A stretch of DNA of 46,268 nt from E44-bin32 sp034430595 (GTDB lineage Bacteria > Chloroflexota > Anaerolineae > Anaerolineales > E44-bin32), in contig DAOUEL010000036.1 of NCBI GenBank assembly GCA_034430595.1, forward strand, positions 1 to 46,268, given 5' to 3'. This document shows, in pieces, positions 7,484 to 16,143 of this stretch. The translations under genes were made by a program, and so were the position numbers. The notes below the pieces were generated by a model. That model did not search any database and had not been told where the DNA came from. It saw only the letters and a program-made list of their open reading frames with translations. Within the stretch, counting starts at the first letter, position 1. Every line of letters starts with the position of its first letter.

Positions 7484-9028
7484 ATGTACATCGGTGATTA
7501 CCTGGGACGGCGGGAGATCTACTCGCCCGATAAACTCGCCATCATCGATGTCGGCAAGAACCCTGAACTGCGCCTGACATACAGGGAATGGAACCAGCGG
7601 GTAAACCGCCTGGCGAACTGGCTGAAGACCGAGCTGGGCGTCGACCAAGGCGACCGGGTCGCGATCCTGGCGCGGGACGGCATTGAGCACCTGGATTGTT
7701 TCTTCGCATGCGGCAAGCTCGGTGCGATTCACACCGCGTTGAATTGGCGGCTGCACTGGCGCGAGATGGTCTCGCTGCTCGAGGCGACCTCCCCCCGGGC
7801 GCTGATCTATTCGAGTGATTTCCTGGAAAGCGTGGTCGAGATTGAGGGAGCGACCCGGGGTGGGGAGCATGCGCTGGCTGCATACCTGCATGTCGAGGGC
7901 GAAGGCATACCGGGCTCACTTCGTTATGAAGACGTCATCGAGAATTCGCCTGATAGCCCGGTAACCTGCGAGAACCTCGAAGCCGAGGATATCGCCTGCC
8001 TGTTGTTCACCGGCGGCACGACCGGCCTGCCGAAGGGGGCGCAGATAAGCCACCGCCAGATCTGCTGGAACGTACTCAACACCGTCATCCATGACCTGGC
8101 TCATGACGATACCTATTTGTGCGTTTTTCCGTTGTTTCATGCTGGCGGACTGTTTGCCTACGTCTCCTCCCAGATCGTTTTCGGAAACACCACCATTCTC
8201 ACCCGCCAGTTTGTTCCCGAGCAGGTGCTGGAGATCATCGAGCGGGAGAAGGTGACGGTGTTCGCTGCGGTTCCGACGATGTACCAGATGATGACCCAGG
8301 CTCCGAACTGGGAGCGGGTTGATCTCAGCAGCCTGCGTTTCTGCACCAGCGGCGGGGCGCCGCTGCCTGTGCCGCTGGTGGAGCAGTACACCCGCGAAAA
8401 GGGGATCCGTTTCAAGCAGGGTTTTGGCATGACCGAGTACGGGCCCGGTCTTTTTGCGCTGCCCCCTGAAGATGCCATTCGAAAAGCAGGAAGTATCGGC
8501 CGGCCGAACTTCTTCGTAGACGTTCACGTGGTCGATGAAGACAACCAACCCCTGGGACCGAACGAACGGGGAGAGCTGCTCCTGAAGGGTCCAAGCGCCT
8601 TTTCTGGATACTGGGAGGACCCAGCCGCGACGGCGGAGGTGATTGACGAAGAGGGATGGTTCCACACCGGCGATATCGTCGAATATGACGAGGAATGGTA
8701 CTTCTACGTACGTGACCGTAAGAAGGACATGTTCATTTCCGGCGGCGAGAACGTGTACCCGGTTGAAATCGAAAATGCGCTCTACCAGCATCCGGCGGTG
8801 TTGATGTGCGCTGTTATCGGACTTCCCGATGAACAATGGGGCGAGGTCGGTAAGGCGTGTGTCGTGTTAAAACCAGATACCAACGCCTCGGCTGAGGAGC
8901 TTGAGCAGTTTATGCAGGATCACCTGGCTCGGTTTAAGGTGCCGAAGAGCGTCGAAATCATGGACGAGCTGCCATTGTCTGGAATGGGCAAAATTCTAAA
9001 ACGCGAGCTGCGTGAGCGATTTATGTAG
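7484..9028 (+). CDS. Acyl-CoA synthetase (class I adenylate-forming), first copy
   Basis: A 514-residue AMP-forming ligase. The A3 loop TGGTTGLPKGA is at about 176-186. The A5 motif is GFGMTEYGPG, the A7/A8 region contains HTGDIVEYDEE and RDRKKDMFISGGENVYP, and the A10 lysine is Lys503 (SGMGKILKREL). These are complete for carboxylate adenylation and CoA thioester formation. The ATG has GGGAGGTGG just upstream. It resembles long/medium-chain and aromatic acyl-CoA ligases (FadD/MenE-like); the substrate is unknown. Cluster context suggests activation of the imported acid before thiolytic breakdown. Confidence 0.9.
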   Translation: MYIGDYLGRREIYSPDKLAIIDVGKNPELRLTYREWNQRVNRLANWLKTELGVDQGDRVAILARDGIEHLDCFFACGKLGAIHTALNWRLHWREMVSLLEATSPRALIYSSDFLESVVEIEGATRGGEHALAAYLHVEGEGIPGSLRYEDVIENSPDSPVTCENLEAEDIACLLFTGGTTGLPKGAQISHRQICWNVLNTVIHDLAHDDTYLCVFPLFHAGGLFAYVSSQIVFGNTTILTRQFVPEQVLEIIEREKVTVFAAVPTMYQMMTQAPNWERVDLSSLRFCTSGGAPLPVPLVEQYTREKGIRFKQGFGMTEYGPGLFALPPEDAIRKAGSIGRPNFFVDVHVVDEDNQPLGPNERGELLLKGPSAFSGYWEDPAATAEVIDEEGWFHTGDIVEYDEEWYFYVRDRKKDMFISGGENVYPVEIENALYQHPAVLMCAVIGLPDEQWGEVGKACVVLKPDTNASAEELEQFMQDHLARFKVPKSVEIMDELPLSGMGKILKRELRERFM

Positions 9029-9093
9029 ATCCGGGAGTCAGGATCATTCAATAAAACTGGTTGGCCGTTTAACGAGCCAGAAAGGCGGTCAGC

Positions 9094-10356
9094 ATGGCGA
9101 AAAAGGTACTCGGTCGTGGAGCGGCGATTGTCGGGGTCGGGATGAGCAAATTCGGGGCATTTCCGGGCCAGTCCTCGCGCGATTTGTTTGTCGAGGCTTT
9201 CAAAGAGCTGCATTCATCGGTCGATAAGGGCTTTGACCCGCAGTCGATTGAAGCTCTATATATCGGCAATTACAGCAGCGACCTCTTTGAAGGCCAGGGG
9301 CACAACGCGCCTTTCATGGCGGATTGGACCGGCCTTGCACCCCGGCCGGCGACTCGGGTGGAGGATGCCTGCGCCAGCGGCGGGGTCGCACTGCGCCAGG
9401 GAATTCTGGCGATCGCCTCCGGCATGTATGACATCGTGCTGGTTGGCGGGATCGAGAAGATGACCGACCTGCCGACGTCGGAGGTCACGGATGCCCTGGC
9501 AACGGCCAGCGACGTGCTCTATGAGATCCCGGCCGGGTTTACCTTCCCCGGGTTCTACGCTGCCATGGCCACTGCCTATATGCACCGCTACGGAGCGCCG
9601 CAGGAAGCCTTCATGCGGGTCGGCATCAAGAACCACGACAACGGGGCATTGAATGAGAAGGCGCAGTTCGGCACGACGATCCGCCAGGTCATGCAGGGGA
9701 AGATCGCCAAGGCCGAGGCGAAGGGCAAGCCCGTGCCGACCTGGGCGGATGAGATGGAGTTCCTACATGATGAGCGGGCCAATCCGATCATCGCCTGGCC
9801 GATGAGGTTGTTCGACTGTTCGCCGATCTCGGATGGTGCAGCAGCCTTGTTGCTGGTGGGTGAGGACCTGGCGAAGAATTTTACGGATGACCCGCTCTAT
9901 ATCATTGGTTCGGGCCAGGCGAGCGACGTCGCGCTGCATGACCGTGAAGAGCTGACGACGCTCAAGGCCGCGCGAGTCGCCGGGAGGCAGGCCTATGAGA
10001 TGGCGGACGTCACAGCGGGAGATATCAAGGTTGTTGAAGTCCACGACTGCTTCACGATCGCAGAACTCATCGCAACAGAAGACCTGGGCTTTTTCAAGCC
10101 GGGTGAGGCCTTCGCGGCCGTTGAAGAAGGGCTGACAACCCGCATTGGTCCGAGGCCGGTTAACACCTCGGGTGGGTTGAAGTCCAAGGGGCATCCCGTC
10201 GGAGCATCCGGGATCGGCCAGGTAGTTGAAATCTGGAAGCAACTCAGGGGCGAGGCCGGAGAGCGGCAGGTCGCTGGCGACCTGGATCTGGGTATGACCC
10301 ACAACGTCGGCGGAACCGGGCAGACGTGCGTTGTACACATCTTTGAACGGCGGTGA
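9094..10356 (+). CDS. Thiolase, SCP-x/archaeal acetyl-CoA acetyltransferase type
   Basis: A 420-residue thiolase-fold protein. The nucleophile is Cys93 (EDACASGG), then His317 (VHDCFT), His367 (SKGHPVGASG) and THNVGGTG with His403. This is the pattern of SCP-x/non-specific lipid-transfer thiolases, which lack the second CxG of classical thiolases. The following gene encodes a DUF35 protein. Thiolase-DUF35 pairs form functional complexes in the archaeal mevalonate pathway and in benzoylsuccinyl-CoA thiolase (BbsAB) of anaerobic toluene degradation. By analogy this pair probably cleaves a 3-oxoacyl-CoA. The physiological direction is inferred from the catabolic context. Confidence 0.88.
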   Translation: MAKKVLGRGAAIVGVGMSKFGAFPGQSSRDLFVEAFKELHSSVDKGFDPQSIEALYIGNYSSDLFEGQGHNAPFMADWTGLAPRPATRVEDACASGGVALRQGILAIASGMYDIVLVGGIEKMTDLPTSEVTDALATASDVLYEIPAGFTFPGFYAAMATAYMHRYGAPQEAFMRVGIKNHDNGALNEKAQFGTTIRQVMQGKIAKAEAKGKPVPTWADEMEFLHDERANPIIAWPMRLFDCSPISDGAAALLLVGEDLAKNFTDDPLYIIGSGQASDVALHDREELTTLKAARVAGRQAYEMADVTAGDIKVVEVHDCFTIAELIATEDLGFFKPGEAFAAVEEGLTTRIGPRPVNTSGGLKSKGHPVGASGIGQVVEIWKQLRGEAGERQVAGDLDLGMTHNVGGTGQTCVVHIFERR

Positions 10357-10408
10357 GCGGTTACCCAAGCCGGGGATGACCCTTTTACGGTTCACAAGGA
10401 GCTCGCTC

Positions 10409-10828
10409 ATGCGGGAAGATCAATTCACACAAGCAGCCTTCTATGCTCACCTGGCAGAACACAGGCTGATGGCCTCCGCCTGCACCAACTGTGGGAAGAA
10501 ATTCTTGCCACCCCGGCCACTCTGCACAGCCTGCTACGGGGAGGAGATGGAATGGGTCGAGCTGGAGGGAGTAGGCGAACTGCAGGCCTTCACGGTAGTT
10601 CACATCGCACCGACGGCCATGCTCGAGGCAGGCTACGGCAGAGATAACCCCTATTGTTCGGGAATCGTGAAGTTGGAAAACGGACTATCGATCAGCGCCC
10701 AGATCCTGGACGTGGATGTGACTAAGCCGGAGAGCATCGTGATCGGGACGCCAGTCCAGGTTGAATTTATCGAACGGGGTGAGGGCGAGACGGTGAAGAC
10801 GCTGCTCGGCTTCCGGCCGGCGACCTAG
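10409..10828 (+). CDS. DUF35 Zn-ribbon/OB-fold protein, thiolase partner
   Basis: A 139-residue protein with an N-terminal helix, a rubredoxin-like zinc ribbon (Cys25, Cys28, Cys39, Cys42; CTNCGKKFLPPRPLCTAC) and a C-terminal OB-like beta domain. This is the usual DUF35 layout. The ATG at 10409 has AAGGAG 8 bases upstream; the in-frame ATG at 10331 lies inside the thiolase gene and is rejected. Family members bind CoA and join thiolase to a partner enzyme in archaeal HMG-CoA biosynthesis. Here the partner could be the thiolase just upstream and possibly the KAS III-like protein. Confidence 0.85.
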   Translation: MREDQFTQAAFYAHLAEHRLMASACTNCGKKFLPPRPLCTACYGEEMEWVELEGVGELQAFTVVHIAPTAMLEAGYGRDNPYCSGIVKLENGLSISAQILDVDVTKPESIVIGTPVQVEFIERGEGETVKTLLGFRPAT

Positions 10829-10835
10829 GTGCGAT

Positions 10836-11645
10836 ATGGCCTTCCATGACGTCAGTGGGGTGAAGATCTACTACGAATGGCATGGCCCGGAGGATGCGCC
10901 GGTCCTGGTGCTCAATAACGGCGTATTGATGAATGCCGCCACGAGCTGGGGATTCCAGACCGCCGCACTCTCGGAAGGGTACCACCTGCTGCAGTATGAC
11001 TGTCGCGGCCAGGGGCAGTCGGATCACCCGCCCGGGCCGTACAGCATGGAGCTGCATGCTGACGACCTGGCGGCGCTTCTCGAGCTGGAGGGGGTTGAAA
11101 AAGCCCATATCGCTGGTATTTCGTATGGCGGGGAAGTCGCGCAGGCTTTCGCTGCCGCATTCCCGGAGAAGGTTATCAACCTGGTCTTGATCGACACGGT
11201 AAGTGAAGTCGGCCCGGAACTGGAACTGATCATTCTTGGTTGGATCGATGCGCTCAAAGCAAGAGACCCGCAGGCATTTTTCCACGTGACCGTACCGTGG
11301 AATTTCTCACCGGAATTCATCGCCAACAACGGACCATTGCTTGCGGACGCCCGCAAACGCTATGAATTGCTGGATTTCTCCGCCGTACAGACCCTGTGTG
11401 AATGCTTCCTGCAGTTCGACTATACGGAGCGCCTGGGTGAGATCGTGGCACCGACCTGCATCATCGTCGGGGAGCAAGATCTACTGAAGGGTCCGCGCTA
11501 TGCGAAGATCTTGAAGGACGGTATCAAGCATGCCGAACTACACATGCTTGAGGGCGCGGGCCATGCGAGCTGCTGGGAAAAGCCGGCAGAGTTCAATCAA
11601 CTGCTGCTGGACTTTCTTGCTCGAAGTTCCTCGGAGGGCTTGTAA
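10836..11645 (+). CDS. Alpha/beta hydrolase (3-oxoadipate enol-lactonase-like), second of three
   Basis: A 269-residue hydrolase starting 8 bases after the DUF35 stop. The nucleophile Ser96 is in GISYGGE, the acid in GEQDLLKG, and the His in GAGHASCWEKPAEF. The oxyanion/cap start VLNNGVLMNAATSW and YDCRGQGQSD are typical of the PcaD/BioH-like group. Compared with the hydrolase at 6573 it is a distinct paralogue. Likely reactions are lactone, ester or thioester hydrolysis. It is in the same transcription unit as the ligases and thiolase. Confidence 0.85.
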   Translation: MAFHDVSGVKIYYEWHGPEDAPVLVLNNGVLMNAATSWGFQTAALSEGYHLLQYDCRGQGQSDHPPGPYSMELHADDLAALLELEGVEKAHIAGISYGGEVAQAFAAAFPEKVINLVLIDTVSEVGPELELIILGWIDALKARDPQAFFHVTVPWNFSPEFIANNGPLLADARKRYELLDFSAVQTLCECFLQFDYTERLGEIVAPTCIIVGEQDLLKGPRYAKILKDGIKHAELHMLEGAGHASCWEKPAEFNQLLLDFLARSSSEGL

Positions 11646-11708
11646 CCGGCATGCAACCAGCAGATGCTAGGATAGCGTACACGGGGTTTGCCATCGCCGG
11701 GAGAAGAC

Positions 11709-13238
11709 ATGGTTCACGCTGCTGATCTATTAAGTAAGCGGGCAGAGCTTACTCCTAACCGCGTCGCACTGGTTGAGATGGAGACCGGGGTGCGCTATTC
11801 CTACGCCGATTTGAACGAGCGCGCAAACCGGCTGGCGAATTTCATGCACGACCGGCTCGGATTGCTGCCGGGCGACAGGGTATCCATCCTGGCGCGCAAT
11901 TCCATCGTATACGTCGATCTGTTTTACGGACTACCAAAGATTGGAGCGATTTTCGCACCATTCAACTGGCGGCTCACCGCGCATGAGCTTGCTTACATGC
12001 TGAGCGACCTCGAGCCGCGGGTCGTGATCTGTGAGCCTGAATTCGCGCCGATCGTTGAAGAGCTGCGCCTGGATTTCCCAATTGAACACGTTGTGACACT
12101 GCGTGGAGCAAGCCTGGAGGAGGGATTGAGCTACGAGGCGGGTGTTGCCGAAGCCTCAGTGGCCGAACCCGAACGCCCCGAGATGGATGGCGAGACTCCT
12201 TACTGCATTCTCTACACCTCGGGCACCACCGGTAACCCAAAAGGCGCCATCATCCCGCACAGGCAAATCCTATTCAACTGCATCAATACCGTCGTCAGCT
12301 GGGGTCTGCTGGAGACGGATATCTCGCCGGTTTACACGCCGCTCTTCCACGCCGGCGGGTTGTTCGCCTTTTTTGCACCGCTGCTCTACCTCGGTGGGAG
12401 AATCGTCCTTGCGCGTGATTTCGACCCGGAGGCTTCCTTGCGCTGGATTCTCGATGAAGGCTGTACGGTCATCCTGGGCGTACCGACGCTCTTCCAGATG
12501 TGGTTTGATTCACCGTTCTTTGACGAAGCAGACTTCAGCCCGGTGCGGTTCTTCATCAGCGGCGGGGCTTCGTGCCCACCGGATTTGATGAACAAATGGC
12601 GTGATAAGAAAGGGATCGTTTTTCGCCAGGGATATGGACTGACGGAGGTCGGCGCAAACTGCTTCAGCATGACCGACGAAGAATCGGTTCCTAAAACGGG
12701 TTCTGTAGGCAAGCCGATATTTCACAGCAAGATGCGCGTCATCGACCCAGAAAGTGGTGAGCAGGTCCCCACGGGTACGGCCGGAGAGCTCTTGATCAGC
12801 GGTCCGCATGTCTGCGCCGGGTACTGGCGCAATCCAGAAGCGACGGCTGAGGCGATCGTCGACGGGTGGTTTCACACGGGCGACATGGTACACCAGGACG
12901 AGGATGGCTTTTACTATATCGATGGCCGCTATAAGGATATGATCAAGAGTGGGGGCGAGAATATTTACGCGGCCGAGGTGGAGGCAGTTTTCAGGGAACA
13001 TCCTGCGATCAAGGATTGTGCCTTGATTGGAATTCCGGACGAGAAATGGGGAGAAGTCGGCCAGTTAATCCTGGTTTTGGAAGAGCCGTTAGAGCTGGAT
13101 CATGAGGGTTTGAAACGTTTTGGCGGGGAACGACTCGCCCGCTATAAAATTCCCAAGTCATTTGTGGTTGCCGAAAGTCTTCCATATTCTGCCTACGGGA
13201 AAGTTGAGAAGGTTAAACTGCGTGATCAGTACCAATGA
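11709..13238 (+). CDS. Acyl-CoA synthetase (class I adenylate-forming), second copy
   Basis: A 509-residue ligase, paralogous to the one at 7484. The A3 loop is YTSGTTGNPKGA, A5 is GYGLTEVGAN, A7 is HTGDMVHQDEDGF, A8 is GRYKDMIKSGGENIYA and the catalytic Lys is Lys498 (YGKVEKVKL). All needed motifs are present. The ATG at 11709 has GGGAG at 11699-11703; a TTG at 11688 in frame has no comparable site. Two ligases in one cluster imply two acids to be activated, for example the imported compound and a cleavage product. This is inferred. The exact substrate is not readable. Confidence 0.88.
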   Translation: MVHAADLLSKRAELTPNRVALVEMETGVRYSYADLNERANRLANFMHDRLGLLPGDRVSILARNSIVYVDLFYGLPKIGAIFAPFNWRLTAHELAYMLSDLEPRVVICEPEFAPIVEELRLDFPIEHVVTLRGASLEEGLSYEAGVAEASVAEPERPEMDGETPYCILYTSGTTGNPKGAIIPHRQILFNCINTVVSWGLLETDISPVYTPLFHAGGLFAFFAPLLYLGGRIVLARDFDPEASLRWILDEGCTVILGVPTLFQMWFDSPFFDEADFSPVRFFISGGASCPPDLMNKWRDKKGIVFRQGYGLTEVGANCFSMTDEESVPKTGSVGKPIFHSKMRVIDPESGEQVPTGTAGELLISGPHVCAGYWRNPEATAEAIVDGWFHTGDMVHQDEDGFYYIDGRYKDMIKSGGENIYAAEVEAVFREHPAIKDCALIGIPDEKWGEVGQLILVLEEPLELDHEGLKRFGGERLARYKIPKSFVVAESLPYSAYGKVEKVKLRDQYQ

Positions 13239-13292
13239 CAAACCCGAGGGAAATCTTCCTAAGCGTCTTTACGAGCTGGAGAGGGAGGGACG

Positions 13293-14357
13293 ATGATGAG
13301 TATCGCGACGATGCCCGGGATCAGCGCCCGGGAGATCGAAACCAGGCGGCTCAGGACACGAGTGCTGTTCGCCGGTCCCGAAGATGGGAGGCCAGTTCTC
13401 TTCCTGCACGGAAACATCTCATCGGCAACCTGGTGGGAAGAGACGATGACAGCCCTGCCGAAGGGATTCCATGGGGTGGCTCCCGATCAACGCGGGTTTG
13501 GTAACTCGGATCCAGCAAAAAAGATCGATGCCACGCGCGGCATGGGCGACCTGGTAGATGATGCCCTCGCACTGCTCGATTATCTTGAATATGATCAGGC
13601 CCACATCGTAGGTAACTCGCTGGGCGGGATGGTCATCTGGCACATGTTGGCAACCTGTCCGGAGAGAATGTTGACCGTCACGCTTGCCGATCCGGGTTCG
13701 CCCTTTGGATTCGGGGCGACCCGTGATGAGACAGGAACACCGACCACGCCCGACTTTGCTGGCTCGGGTGGAGGGCTTTCCAATCCGGAGTTGATCAAAC
13801 GCTTGAAGGAAGAGGATCTGAGCACAGAAAGCCCCTTCTCGCCGCGCAGCGCTCTGCGAACCCTGCTTGTGAAACCACCTTTCATCTCCGAGCGAGAAGA
13901 TGAACTCGTCCAGTCCATGGTCAGCACCCATATCGGTGAGAAAGACGTACCCGGAGATTCAGTACAATCTCCGCATTGGCCGCACATGGCACCGGGAGTG
14001 TGGGGAGCGTCCAACGCGACCTCACCGAAGTACCAGATGGATGTCGATGTATTACTCAAATCGACGCCAAAACCACCGATCTTGTGGGTTCGAGGCAGCG
14101 ATGACCTGGCCGTCTCCGATACGGCCGCCTCAGATCCGGGCTACCTCGGCCGGATGGGCTTGCTGCCGGGATGGCCCGGGGAGGAGGCATACCCTCCACA
14201 ACCGATGCTCAAGCAAACCCGGTCATTCCTCGAGCGCTACGCAGGATCAGGCGGAAACTACAAGGAAGTCGTGATCGAGAACAGCGGTCACGTGCCGTTC
14301 CTGGAAAAACCACAGGAATTCAATCAAGTCTTTCACGCGCATATTTCAGCTGGATGA
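13293..14357 (+). CDS. Alpha/beta hydrolase, third of three, larger type
   Basis: A 354-residue alpha/beta hydrolase. The oxyanion motif is FLHGNISSATWW, the nucleophile Ser109 is in GNSLGG, the acid is in GSDDLAVSD, and the His is in NSGHVPFLEKPQEF. It carries a larger cap region (about 140-260) rich in Ser, Pro and Gly than the two other hydrolases here. GGGAGGG precedes two tandem ATGs (13293, 13296); the first is used. It is the last enzyme gene before the importer genes. Such extended-cap hydrolases include epoxide hydrolase-like and C-C hydrolase enzymes; the reaction is not assigned. Confidence 0.82.
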   Translation: MMSIATMPGISAREIETRRLRTRVLFAGPEDGRPVLFLHGNISSATWWEETMTALPKGFHGVAPDQRGFGNSDPAKKIDATRGMGDLVDDALALLDYLEYDQAHIVGNSLGGMVIWHMLATCPERMLTVTLADPGSPFGFGATRDETGTPTTPDFAGSGGGLSNPELIKRLKEEDLSTESPFSPRSALRTLLVKPPFISEREDELVQSMVSTHIGEKDVPGDSVQSPHWPHMAPGVWGASNATSPKYQMDVDVLLKSTPKPPILWVRGSDDLAVSDTAASDPGYLGRMGLLPGWPGEEAYPPQPMLKQTRSFLERYAGSGGNYKEVVIENSGHVPFLEKPQEFNQVFHAHISAG

Positions 14358-14462
14358 AGAGAACATAGCGTGAGGAGGAGGTGAAGCTCGCATTCGAGAA
14401 GGCGTAAAGTGCGAAACGATGTGAACCACCCAACCAATCCCGATCTTAGGAGGAGGGAATCG

Positions 14463-15854
14463 ATGAAAGCCACGCTCCGAGTAATAACATTCCTGCTAAT
14501 CGCGACGATGATCCTCAGCGCCTGCGCCCCTGCCGCGACGCCGGAGCCAACCGAGGCGCCGATGGTGGAGCAGCCCACAGAGGCTCCGGTGATGGAAGAA
14601 CCCATGACTGAAGAGCCGATGGTGGAAGCCCCAATGGCCCTGAGTTGCGATAAGCCGATCAAGGTTGGCCTGATCACCGATGCAACCGGTGCGCTGGCCA
14701 TCTACGGTGCGCACATCATCCGCAGCTTCATGCTCGGCATGGAATACGCCACGGGCGCACCGGGCAGCGTGGGTGATGTCTTTACCGCCGAGGATGGCAG
14801 CAACACGTTCATGCTCGACGGCTGTGAGATCCAGGTTTTGCTTGGTGACGACCAGACCAATCCTGATCTGACATCATCGATCGCACGTGAATTCGTCGAG
14901 GTCGATGGCGTTGATGTACTCGTTGGAACCGTGAGCTCCGGGAATACCGCCACGCTGCAGGAAATCGCCGCTGAGAACCAGATCGTTCTGATCGTCGCGC
15001 CAGCTGCAGCAAACGATATTACCGGTGTGAACTTCAACGAATACACCTTCCGCACGAGCCGCGAGAACTACCAGGACGCGATGGCCCTGTGCGAATATAT
15101 CACCCAGGCCTACGACACCTTCGTTCAGATCGCCCCGGACTACAGCTTCGGCTGGGGCGGGGCAGCAGCCTACCGCGATTCGTGCACGGTCAACGGCGGG
15201 ACGTTCCCGGTGGATGACATCTTTGCCCCCTTCGATACGACCGACTTCACGCCCTACATGGAGCAGGTTCTCGATTCGGGCGCTCAAGCCTGGATCCCGA
15301 CCTGGGCCGGTGGCGGTTTTATCGCCATCATGCAGGCTGCCGTTGACCTGGGCGTCACCGACCAGATGGACATGGCCTCCTCGTTTGTCGACAACGTCGC
15401 ACTGCCAGCCTTCTTCGGCAACTCGATCGGTGCGGTCGGTTCGACCCTGTACCATTACACAGCCCCGAACAACCCCATCAACGACTGGCTGATCGCCGAG
15501 GATAAAGCCCGCTACGGTGTCTACCCCGATCTCTTCGATGCGGATGGATTCAATGCCGCAGTGCTGTTGGTCGAGGCGATCAAGGCAACCGAAGGGGATA
15601 CGAGCTCTGCTGCGTTGATCCCGGCCATGGAAGGGATGGAGTTTGAAGGGCCGAAGGGTACGGTGTACATCCGTCCCGAGGATCATGTCGCCATCCAGGA
15701 TATGTACGTGATGAAGCTCCTCAACGTAGATGATCCGGATGCCAAGTTCTTTGAGTACATCACCACGACCCGCCCCGAACCTCCTTGCTTGCTGCCGGAG
15801 GAGATGAAGGCTCGTTGTGGATCCCTCCCCTATGGAAGCCTGACGGGAGAGTAG
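14463..15854 (+). CDS. ABC importer substrate-binding lipoprotein (LivK/amide-urea type)
   Basis: A 463-residue lipoprotein. The signal peptide has lipobox LSAC, followed by a linker of repeated P/T/E/M units (PTEAPMVEQP, MEEPMTEEPM), then a type I periplasmic binding fold beginning KVGLITDATGALAIYG. The family is the branched-chain amino acid/amide/aromatic acid binding group. The ATG at 14463 has AGGAGGGAA close by; an ATG further upstream would put 18 charged residues before the signal peptide. With the ATPases and permeases downstream it completes a LIV-type importer. In catabolic clusters these often bring in aromatic or other organic acids, which is the likely role here. Confidence 0.9.
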   Translation: MKATLRVITFLLIATMILSACAPAATPEPTEAPMVEQPTEAPVMEEPMTEEPMVEAPMALSCDKPIKVGLITDATGALAIYGAHIIRSFMLGMEYATGAPGSVGDVFTAEDGSNTFMLDGCEIQVLLGDDQTNPDLTSSIAREFVEVDGVDVLVGTVSSGNTATLQEIAAENQIVLIVAPAAANDITGVNFNEYTFRTSRENYQDAMALCEYITQAYDTFVQIAPDYSFGWGGAAAYRDSCTVNGGTFPVDDIFAPFDTTDFTPYMEQVLDSGAQAWIPTWAGGGFIAIMQAAVDLGVTDQMDMASSFVDNVALPAFFGNSIGAVGSTLYHYTAPNNPINDWLIAEDKARYGVYPDLFDADGFNAAVLLVEAIKATEGDTSSAALIPAMEGMEFEGPKGTVYIRPEDHVAIQDMYVMKLLNVDDPDAKFFEYITTTRPEPPCLLPEEMKARCGSLPYGSLTGE

Positions 15855-15870
15855 CTCGAGCGGAACGAAA

Positions 15871-15900
15871 GGAGATCGAGATCGCAAGATCTCGATCTCC
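15871..15900 (+). other. 13-bp perfect hairpin with GCAA tetraloop between binding protein and ATPase genes
   Basis: GGAGATCGAGATC pairs perfectly with GATCTCGATCTCC around a GCAA (GNRA-type) loop, 16 bases after the stop of the binding-protein gene. There is no T-tract after it (tatattc). It may stabilise the upstream mRNA end or partly stop transcription, giving more binding protein than the membrane parts. It could also be a Rho-independent terminator of poor quality. The rest of the gap up to 16143 shows no convincing gene. Confidence 0.75.
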
Positions 15901-16143
15901 TATATTCAAATACCGAAAAATGATCCTGGTCAAACTCAGGATTGCTGAGTATGCTCTTAAGGCGAGGCCAGGATGCAATCCGCCCGTCGCCAAGTTCTAT
16001 ACAGGCGCTTGCAGGATCGCGAAACCAACGATTATTCGGGCTGGACTTGAGCAAGCGCGCGTGGCAGCGGGCTTTGTTTATTAGGTACCTGCTCGCATCA
16101 TTACCGGGGACCAGAACGCAGGACAGCAGCATACGAGGTGTGT

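Noticed and set aside
13235..13504. Frame starting with an ATG that overlaps the stop of the second ligase
   Set aside because: It runs out of frame into the third hydrolase, is Arg/Asp-rich and shows no family pattern. The hydrolase has its own GGGAGGG site.
14874..15887. Long open frame antisense to the substrate-binding protein gene (337 codons, - strand)
   Set aside because: It lies wholly opposite a well-supported gene with signal peptide and family motifs. GC-rich genes produce such antisense frames, and this one shows no recognisable protein pattern.
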